Positions 56,552 to 64,000 of a DNA stretch of 64,000 bases are shown in pieces. Each line of letters starts with the position of its first letter. Position 1 is the stretch's first letter. A program made the position numbers and the translations under genes. The notes below the pieces were generated by a model. That model did no database searches, was not told the origin of the DNA, and saw only the letters and a list, made by a program, of their open reading frames with translations. This stretch comes from Flaccisagitta enflata. Its lineage: Eukaryota > Chaetognatha > Sagittoidea > Aphragmophora. Where the stretch lies: contig OZ231128.1 of assembly GCA_965153355.1 (NCBI GenBank), forward strand, positions 23,994,001 through 24,058,000, in the 5' to 3' direction.

Positions 56552-57167
56552 TATGTGGTATCTCTGAGAAAATGCTAAACGGAATCTGGCATCTCAGACT
56601 GATGACCCGGTACTGGTTTGGTTCTACGTAGTAATAAAACTGGAGAAAAGGAGAGAGATTGAGAATGAGAATGAGGAGAACTTGAATGAAAGAGGAATAG
56701 TGTTAGTATAAACATGAAAAAAAAAAACAGGAAAAAAGAAGGGAGAAAAAAGAGGAGACAGTGTATGCACCAGATACTCGCGACAGACAGACGGACCGAA
56801 AATCAGACTGACAAACGGACGTAAAACATTGTGGCTTATATAGTCACGTAAACTTGACTAAAAATCAGCCACCAGATTCAGTTTCGTTGCAAGTGAGAAC
56901 GAGGGGAAGCTTCCCGCATATGGAACCACTGTTAATCAGCTCTTTTTGAGGTAAATGAAAGGGAATGAGAATGAAAGTATTCATTAGAATGAAAAGAGAG
57001 CAAAGAGAAAAAGAAATCGATTTTAAACAGTGAGGCTAAATGAGAATAATTAACAAGAGAGTAAAATTTGTGTAAGTAAAATAGAGAAAGGAGAAGAAAA
57101 ACAAAGAGAAAGGAAGAAAGAGTAAATAAGGAACGCGAAAGAAAGAGTGGGAGCCACAGACAACGAG
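56552..57167. other. Intergenic with A fragment
   Basis: AG-rich sequence without genes. The A fragment at 56783-56866 is listed separately. Confidence 0.5.
56783..56866 (-). mobile_element. Family A 5' fragment
   Basis: GACAGACAGACGGACCGAAA, ..., GTGGCTTATATAGTCACGTA AACTTGACTAAAAATC, the reversed 5' end with a mutated palindrome. Confidence 0.65.
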
Positions 57168-57665
57168 GCCGAATACACGGCTACCCAAGTCGCGTGCGGT
57201 GGGCTGAAACGGTTCAGCATTGCAAAAAAAAAACGCTCATAAAATGTAGAATAAGTGAATTGCAGGGGTGTATATAATTGAGCGGCTTTTGATTTTATTC
57301 CCCCCCCCCCTGCCTTTGATTTTCTTCCCCGCGACGCATTGCGCCGCGTTACAAAATCTATGATTTTCTTCCTTACAAAACAATAAAACAGTATATTATA
57401 GGTCTAAATAGTGTCAAAATGTGTTGTAGTAATCAGAGACTACCATTTGGAACTACCAAAAGTGTCAAATCTTCAAAAATTTTCTTTTTTCTTCTTTTTT
57501 AGCTTTTGATTTTTCTCCAAACCCTTTGATTTTATTCCCCCCCTCCCCCGCCGGGGGGGGGAATGCTCAACTTTATACACGCCTGGACTGAATTGTGATG
57601 GACGGACAGAGAGGACGGACCGACCAACGGATGGACAAAGCGGAGTGTAGATTCGTGACTAATAA
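57168..57665 (-). mobile_element. Family A element interrupted by a hAT-like MITE
   Basis: The A right part (AGGCCGAATACACGGCTACC, CAAGTCGCGTGCGG) runs to 57262. It resumes at 57586 with GACTGAATTGTGATGGACGG, a tetranucleotide tract and GCGGAGTGTAGATTCGTGAC TAA. Removing 57263-57585 restores the normal A order. Confidence 0.85.
57263..57585. mobile_element. hAT-like MITE (family C) nested in A, 323 bp
   Basis: Ends CAGGGGTGTATATAATTGAG and CAGGCGTGTATAAAGTTGAG (right, reverse complement). The interior is collinear with the 21337 copy (GATTTTCTTCCCCGCGACGC, ATCTATGATTTTCTTCC). The flanks GTGAATTG and CTGAATTG match 7 of 8 but the right one is displaced by 2 bp, so the duplication is slightly altered. 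Confidence 0.85.
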
Positions 57666-58178
57666 ACAGAATGAGAAAAAACAAGAAAGAGAAAAGGGGA
57701 AAAGAGAAAATAAGGGAAAAAAGATCAGTTGGTTTTTGTCAACATATTCAGCCATGGTGAAACGCCCTGGGGAGATTAGGCTGAGATTTAATGTGATTTA
57801 GCACGTGCATCGTGGAAAGGTTTAGAGGAAATCGTTCCTCAGGTTTTTCTCTTTTTTTTCCTAACTTGTCACCGGCAAAAAAAAAGGGAAAAGAAACAGG
57901 AAAAACAAGAGAGGATGAGAAAAGGCGGGGAAAACAAGGAAGAGGAAAACAAGGTCAAAAGACCAAAGTCACATGCAAATGGAGAAACGGAAATAAACAT
58001 AGAATAAAACGATTGAGAACAAAACAATGAAATCGAGGTAAAGTAAATTGAATCTTTTTTTAAGTAGAAATTGTTTATAGCGTAAAACTGATGGAACGAA
58101 GTAACAAGTCGGTAATTAAGTAGAGCTAGAAATCTACCTACAAAGGCAAAGATATTCTAGGCCACTTTAGCCTTACCT
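57666..58178. other. Intergenic, no gene recognised
   Basis: A/G-rich. Lys-rich open frames have no family resemblance. Confidence 0.5.
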
Positions 58179-58218
58179 TTTTAGTCGCGTGCACGCGACA
58201 CTACAAACCGCTTTGATT
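58179..58218 (+). mobile_element. Family A 5' end fragment
   Basis: It has the intact palindrome in TTTTTAGTCGCGTGCACGCG ACACTACAAACCGCTTTG, then the sequence diverges. Confidence 0.75.
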
Positions 58219-58266
58219 CACTTTTTTATTAGTTGGGGATTGCCTGCTTCATTATTCATAGTGGAC

Positions 58267-58460
<194 letters not shown>

Positions 58461-58663
58461 AAAAGTTCTTGCTGCGACTCGAATTTGGCGGCGACCTTTT
58501 TTTGACTGGCGCGTGTAACACATGCATTTTATACTCTCCAAGACCAAAAAGATTTATGACAAGCGACCATTAATCAAAATCTCAAATGCCAGAGAGACGT
58601 CTCCGAGCCAAAAATCACTACCCTTCTCAGCTCAAAGGTTATTTCTTTAAAGGAAACATGAAG

Positions 58664-58694
<31 letters not shown>

Positions 58695-58890
58695 ACAAGA
58701 TTGAAATTCCGGAAAATCATTGAAAATAGTCACTATCTAGATGCAAGTGATATCTAGTCTACTTTATGTTGCCATGTTATTGCACTATTATTAGTTGACA
58801 GAAACCGCAACAAGTAAGACATTGAAAAACGATTGCCAACCCTTAGTGTAAAATTTGATTGAATTACAATGTTTACTTACAGTTACACGG
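58461..58890. other. Intergenic
   Basis: A short GA tract at 58663-58690. No gene. Confidence 0.5.
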
Positions 58891-58899
58891 CTCGTTGTG

Positions 58900-59595
58900 A
58901 TGAGCCTTCAACCCACAATGTGATTTTTGGGTCAATTATTCACCAAGAATGCTGGTCGTGGTTATCCTCCAACCCACGGAGCTAGTCTAATTCAACAGTC
59001 AGTCCACTGTACTTAGTGTACTAATCCTCGTAAGCCTTAAGCCCAGAATGTTAGTCTAGGTCATTTTTTCAACCCACGACAACAGTTACGGTCAACGGTA
59101 GATCCACAGCGATAACAGCAGCAATCCTTCAACCCACAGTGCTAGTTTATGTCAAATGTCAACCCACAGTGCTAGCAGTGCTAAGCATTCAACCCAATAT
59201 GCTAGTCAAGATCAATTGTCAATCCACTTTGTTAGTCAGTATTGATTGACAACCCACAGTGCTAGAGCAGTGGTAAGCCCACAAAGCTAGTCTACATCAA
59301 TTGTCAACCCTCAGTGCTAGCAGACGTAATCCTTCAACCCACAATGCTATTCAAGATCAACTGTCAACCCACAGTGCTAGCAGAGCTGAGCCTTCAACCC
59401 ACTGTGCTAGTCAGTATTAATTGTCAACCCACAGTGCTGGAGCAGTTGTAAGCCTTCAAACAACAAAGCTAGTCAAGATCAATTGTCAACCCACAGTGCT
59501 AGAGCAGTGCTAAGCCTTCAAACCACAATACTAATCAAGATCAACTATCAAACCACAGTGCTAGAGCAGTGGTAAGCCTTCAACCCACAATGCTT
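58900..59595. repeat. ~61-bp tandem array (dimer of ~30 bp)
   Basis: Each unit has two related halves: CTTCAACCCACAATGCTAGT-CAAGATCAATTG and TCAACCCACAGTGCTAGAGC-AGTGGTAAGC. About 11 units, more decayed at the left edge. Confidence 0.88.
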
Positions 59596-59984
59596 CGATT
59601 TGCCACGCGCGAAGGCAGCAAGAGGCGATAAGAAGTGAAAGAATGGAAATTCAGAGGAAAAGAAAAAAAAACGTGAAAAAAAGACGATTAGATGCCGAGA
59701 GAACTTGAGACGTCTTTGGGGGAATATATCGCTGGCTCTTTGTGTGTGTGTGTCTCTCTCTGTCCATCTGTCGGGCTCTCTGTCAGTCTTTCGGGGAATA
59801 TACTATACCGCTAGCTCTGCCACTCTGTCTGTCTGTCTGTCTGTTTTTTTTTCGCTCCGTGTTGGTGTATGTGAGTCTCTAGAATATTTCATCTTAATTT
59901 CTTTTGAAATCTGTCTTTGTCTTTGTACTTGTCTCTATCTTTGTCTTTGTCTCTGTCTGTTTAATTTTCTCTCTGTCTCTCTGT
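59596..59984. other. Intergenic, CTGTCT-rich
   Basis: No gene. A ~60-bp partial duplication (GGGGGAATATATCGCTGGCTC.. and CGGGGAATATACTATACCGCTAGCTC) at 59718 and 59792. Confidence 0.5.
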
Positions 59985-60069
59985 TTCTATCTCTGTCTCT
60001 CTCTCTCTGTCTCTCTCTGTCTCTCTCTGTCTCTCTCTCTGTCTCTCTCTCTGTCTCTCTCTCTGTCTC

Positions 60070-60160
<91 letters not shown>

Positions 60161-60165
60161 TTCTC
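59985..60165. repeat. (CT)n with GTCTCTCT lead-in
   Basis: GTCTCTCT units to about 60080, then pure CT. Confidence 0.95.
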
Positions 60166-60505
60166 TCTTCCTCTTTATAGGACGTGCTGTAAAGAAAAAA
60201 AAGCTTGGAGGGAGATGTGTCTGCGTGTAGCCAACCAAGTCACAGTTTAAGGGGCGCCGGGTGACAAAAAAAACGCTATCTAATGAAAGTATAGTATTAG
60301 AATAAGCTGCGGTTTCCGTTACCCCGTGTTTCACAAAAACCCATTGCAGATTTTTGTGTCCGTCTTTCCCCTCCCCTTTCCTTTGAAAAATTCATAAATT
60401 ATGAAACTTAGAAAGCAATGTACTTTCGTGAGTTTCGTCTACAGTATACTGCTCGATCGTAAAGAAGACATAATAAAAAAAAAACATTTTTTTTGGCTAG
60501 GATAA
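60166..60505. other. Intergenic, no gene recognised
   Basis: No coding signal. Confidence 0.5.
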
Positions 60506-60730
60506 GGGCCTAAAGTCCGGGATTTGGGCCAACAGACTGGGACTTGGGACAATAGTCTGGGATTTGGGACAATAGGCTGGGATTTGATCCTTGAGGCTTA
60601 GATTTTGGCCTTGAGGCTGACATTTGGGCTAAAAGCCGGGGGGGGGGGTGGACAGACATACGTAACGGTCCATGTGTATCATTTTAAAAATAATTCAGAC
60701 CGACCGACAAAACAATGGACAGATGGACGT
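60506..60730 (+). mobile_element. Headless family B core plus tetranucleotide tract
   Basis: About six units of GGCTGGGATTTGGGACAATA type (about 20-21 bp), then G8, GTGGACAGACATACG and GACCGACCGAC...GGACAGATGGACG. The B head is absent. A-type GACC words lie on the right. Confidence 0.65.
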
Positions 60731-60865
60731 TCAGCGAGTAGGCTTGAAATGCGATTATTCGTGTTCATGTTCTGAAAGTCTATTTACAACATTTACATGG
60801 ATGGAATGGAAAAGGAATCGTAATTCGCTCTCGAACTGTGGCTGTCTGTCAGTCTTGCCAAAGTA

Positions 60866-61022
60866 CAGTTGAACCTCGCAATAACGTATGACAAATGAAA
60901 TCTGTTAAAGGGGGATTTCTATTATAGCCAATATAGGGAAAAGAAATAAATGCTGCCAAAGGTCCAAGATTTCTTGTCTGTTGTTGATGAATTTCTGGAT
61001 CCATCATAGCGGGATATGGCTG
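60866..61022. mobile_element. pogo/Tigger-like MITE, 157 bp
   Basis: TA|CAGTTGAACCTCGCAATAAC at the left and, reverse-complemented, CAGCCATATCCCGCTATGAT at the right with TA outside. Less conserved than the 17258 copy. Confidence 0.7.
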
Positions 61023-61039
61023 TATTTTTCCTCTTCACT

Positions 61040-61040
<1 letters not shown>

Positions 61041-61100
<60 letters not shown>
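61041..61100. repeat. (CT)n microsatellite
   Basis: About 60 bp of CT. Confidence 0.97.
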
Positions 61101-61103
<3 letters not shown>

Positions 61104-61260
61104 TTTTCTTTCCCCCTCAATCTCGTTCTTCATTGCCACTAAAGTTGCTCCATTTCAATTTCTCATGCCAATATGGTCTTGATGGGTCTCTAGGTTGAAC
61201 CAAATATATGGAGACCAGTCTTACATTCGATTTGGCTGATTACAAAGCGCGCCCATAAAG

Positions 61261-61261
<1 letters not shown>

Positions 61262-61331
<70 letters not shown>
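61262..61331. repeat. (CT)n microsatellite
   Basis: About 70 bp of CT. Confidence 0.97.
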
Positions 61332-61334
<3 letters not shown>

Positions 61335-61496
61335 ATTTTCTTCTATGCCCCTCCAAACACCTTCAGGCAGTTCTTTGGATTTACGTAACTTCCTAATACA
61401 GTTACTCGCCTTTACTTATTCTTAAAAATTCTCCTCAAATACATTTTATCTAATTCCTTTCTCCTTTTGCTGACTAGCAGACAGCTCTAAGACTGA

Positions 61497-61622
61497 TGAA
61501 ATGACTAATGAAATGACTAATGAAATGACTAATGAAATGATTGATAAAATGGCCAATGAAATGACTAATGAAATGGCTAATGAAATAAGTAATGAAATGA
61601 CTAATGAAATGACTAATGAAAT
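61497..61622. repeat. 12-bp minisatellite ATGAAATGACTA
   Basis: About ten units with GGCCA, GATTGATAA and AAGTA variants. Confidence 0.92.
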
Positions 61623-62061
61623 AATCCACATGTTTTTTCATTGCCCATAATACCATTATAAGTTACCCCAATCTTATCTTCGGCTTTACTCTCCATTTCT
61701 TTTAAATTTCTATTCTGTTCTCTTTTTTTTTAACTCCCCGCTTTGCTGTCCACTTTTACTGTACTAATTACATGAACTATGTCCCTAATGTTCCATTTCA
61801 GTTCATCTTTCCTAACCTATGTATTTGTCTACCTTAGCTTACCTATCCTCATAAGTTATGAATATGAGAAATGTTTTCTTCTTCATCAGATATTTTTTTT
61901 CCCACAAGTACTTTACATTTGATATAATTTTGCAAATCCGCATTTTAAGATATAAGTCAAATTTGCAAGAACACCTAACCTTAGTTTCATTTGAATTTGA
62001 CCTTGGAATATCATGGATGAAGAAACATCCACAAGACAGCTTTTTTTTCTTTTCCCCACCA
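61623..62061. other. Intergenic, no gene recognised
   Basis: AT-rich with no coding signal. Confidence 0.5.
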
Positions 62062-62552
62062 GACCCTCTCAAGCCTGAAATTTACCCTCTCAGGCCTGAA
62101 ATTTACCCTCTCAGACCTGAAATTTGCCGTCTCAGGCCTGAAATTTGCCCTCTCAAGCCTGAAATTTGCCCTCTCTGGCCTTTAATCTGCCCTCTCAGGC
62201 CTGAAATCTGCCCTCTCAGGCCTGAAATTTGTCCTCTCAGGCCTGAAATCTGCCCTCACAGATTCAAAGCCTGAGAGGTCAAATTTTAGGCCTGAGAGGT
62301 CAAATTTCAGGCCTGAGAGGTCAAATTTCAGGCCTGAGAGGGTATATGTCAGGCCTGAGAGGGCCTGGGGGGATGGACGGACGGACGGTCAGATAGATGG
62401 ACGGACAGACCAACGAAAGTCCCCCTGTGTTCTACAGGACTTCGTCCCCTTCGGGGCCGCTGCCCTGCTTCCTCTCACTCAAATCCACAAGCATGCAGAG
62501 CAGGGCAACGGGTATTGCTGACCACATATTGCCCTTGGGCGACCTGTTTTCA
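62062..62552 (-). mobile_element. Family B element with an inverted 21-bp array
   Basis: 62062-62265 carries about ten units of CCTGAAATTTGCCCTCTCAGG. After a ~16-bp break the units continue inverted (CCTGAGAGGTCAAATTTCAGG, about 62268-62360). Then come GGATGGACGGACGGACGG (tetranucleotide), the inverted hairpin head (TTCTACAGGACTTCGTCCCC TTCGGGGCCGCTGCCCTGC) and the inverted terminus GGGTATTGCTGACCACATAT TGCCCTTGGGCGAC. Confidence 0.8.
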
Positions 62553-62645
62553 TTTTCTATGAGACGATATAAAACATAGTTTTTTAAAGAGGAAATGAAT
62601 CGGCAAACCATAATTCCGCTCCGTTACTGTTACCAGCACTTAGAC

Positions 62646-62763
<118 letters not shown>

Positions 62764-62909
62764 CTATTTTACATAATTTTATTCTATGATCAATAACTTG
62801 CTATGTCGGTCGGCTGGTCGGTCGGTTCGTGGGTCTAACTAACGATGCCATCCTGCTTCAGAAAGTGAGAAAACAGCTCTGAAAAAAATTCAAAAAAATC
62901 TTTAGCTCC

Positions 62910-63119
62910 GATTAGTCGCGTGCACGCGACTCTACACCCCAATTTGTCCGTCCTTCCATGACTCTCTCCGTCGGTCTGTTGATCGGTCAGTCCGTCACAC
63001 TCTTCCTTTCTTTATCAATTTTATTTCTTCTTGTCATAAAAAAGTATATTTAATCATTCAAAGTAATTCTAATCATTCTAAATGTAAGTCTCGCACGCGA
63101 CTAATAGGTTGGCCTTGTC
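62910..63119 (+). mobile_element. Family A element, 5' end intact
   Basis: Perfect 18-bp palindrome in GATTAGTCGCGTGCACGCGA CTCTACACCCC, a GTCCGTCC/GGTCTGTTGATCGG tract, an altered middle with AATCATTC repeats, and a right end CGCACGCGACTAATAGGTTG GCCTTGTCC that lacks the TATCCGG word. Confidence 0.85.
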
Positions 63120-63633
63120 CAGGAAGAAATTTCATTGGTTTAACTTTTAAGATAGTTTGGCCACAACATTTAAAGGAAGTAAAATGAATATTTACAGTCA
63201 ATATTTTTCCACCTTGAAAATTGCTCTTACTTCGGTTTGAGTTACAAATTAAAGATATATGAATCCATTTGTGTCCAATCTGACACCTGTGGCTTTCTTT
63301 TACTTCTCTCAAGATAATTATGCAAATCGTTTTTCCTATTTTTGTCAATTTGAAAATTTGATCGAACCACGGGATTTCCATCATTGTCAACAGTTACAAC
63401 GCCGATTTAAATGACTGAATGTTTCTAAGTGTATTGTCATATTATTGAAAGAACTAAAGATTTATTTTTTAGAATTGTTCAATAATCATGTTCAGCCTGG
63501 CAACGATTTAGATTGAGCAAGCGACACAGAAGGTCATATCTGTCGGGACGCAAAACCTAAAGCAGTTTTTTTTTACTTCAGAATATTTCCGGACGTATAG
63601 ATGGAAAACAAATTTTGCGCTAAAAAAAGAAAA
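63120..63633. other. Intergenic, no gene recognised
   Basis: A 105-codon - strand frame (63073-63390) shows no family resemblance and overlaps the A tail, so it is not called. Confidence 0.5.
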
Positions 63634-63837
63634 CAAGTCCGAATACACGGCTACCCAACTCGCGTGCGGGTGGACAGGGGCAGAGAAAAGAGGTCAATGA
63701 CGTCAATCATGCATTTAGGCAGGCGCAGTGAAGCAAAAACCGCCCGTAAATGCCGAAAAAGGAAAATCAGACCGACCAACCGACCGACTGATCGACTGTT
63801 GGACGGTCAATGCGAGGTATTGAGTCGCGTAGATGAA
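63634..63837 (-). mobile_element. Family A element
   Basis: AGTCCGAATACACGGCTACC, CAACTCGCGTGCGGGTGGAC AGGGGCAG, AGGCAGGCGCAGTGAAGCAA AAACCGCCCGTAAATGCCG, GACCGACCAACCGACCGACT, GAGGTATTGAGTCGCGTAGA, the reversed A order with the outer part of the palindrome lost. Confidence 0.85.
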
Positions 63838-64000
63838 TGAGAAAATGTAGGCAAATGAAAGTAACAGAATATAAGAGGGAGAGAGCGAGAGAGAGAGAGA
63901 AAGAAACAGAGAAAAAAAAAAAAGAAAAACAGACAGAAAGAAATAAAGAAAGAAGCAAAGAAAAAAAAGTAGAAAATAACAGGGAAGAAAGAATGAAAAA

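Noticed and set aside
63073-63390. 105-codon - strand open frame
   Set aside because: It overlaps a family A tail and shows no recognisable domain or splice context.

Overview
This window is nuclear DNA from a metazoan, most likely an invertebrate. Both recognisable proteins belong to animal-specific membrane families. The one intron has canonical GT/AG ends, and there are no operons or bacterial signals. I cannot name the species. Roughly 7% of the window (my estimate from adding array lengths) is pure GA/CT or CA/GT dinucleotide repeat. Much of the rest is short non-autonomous transposons and minisatellites.

Two protein-coding genes can be supported, both on the + strand. At 4825-6784 lies a two-exon DEG/ENaC-type cation channel subunit (predicted 462 residues, phase-0 intron 5479-6049). 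At 18712-19737 lies a single-exon, highly divergent seven-helix receptor (341 residues) that keeps a recognisable but degenerate rhodopsin-class layout. Nothing links the two functionally beyond both being membrane receptors or channels, which would fit a sensory role.

The repeat content has structure. (1) About 20 full or partial copies of a ~150-210 bp element, here called family A, occur on both strands. One end carries an 18-bp perfect palindrome (AGTCGCGTGCACGCGACT), the middle a GTCG/GTCC tetranucleotide tract, and the other end reads ...TATCCGGCCTTGTT. (2) A second family, B, has a head that starts TAGTCGCAAAAGCG or contains the hairpin GGCAGCGGCCCC..., followed by a tetranucleotide tract and a 20-21 bp minisatellite core. 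Some copies are A/B chimaeras. (3) There are several TIR transposon families with readable target-site duplications: hAT-like with 8-bp duplications (21337-21627, 50372-51924, 57263-57585), and TA-flanked elements (14313-14858, 16649-16803, 17258-17434, 17471-18170, 25915-26340, 56120-56551, 60866-61022). (4) A short family D has three copies. (5) There are satellite or minisatellite arrays of 58 bp (9502-11505), ~61 bp (58900-59595), 35 bp (45585-45850) and 21 bp (27400-27662).

Layout: 1-4.3 kb repeats; 4.3-7 kb channel gene bracketed by two same-strand A copies; 7-15.5 kb microsatellites, the 58-bp satellite and a long-TIR element; 15.7-20.1 kb TIR elements and the receptor gene; 20-41 kb gene-poor, with many microsatellites and A copies; 41-54 kb B composites, large trinucleotide arrays and a hAT-like element inserted inside a TTG array; 54-64 kb nested A/hAT elements, the 61-bp array and further A and B copies. 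The closest thing to a novel system is the modular A/B family. It resembles the Helentron-derived (pearl/DINE/mini-me) architecture, but that assignment is inference.
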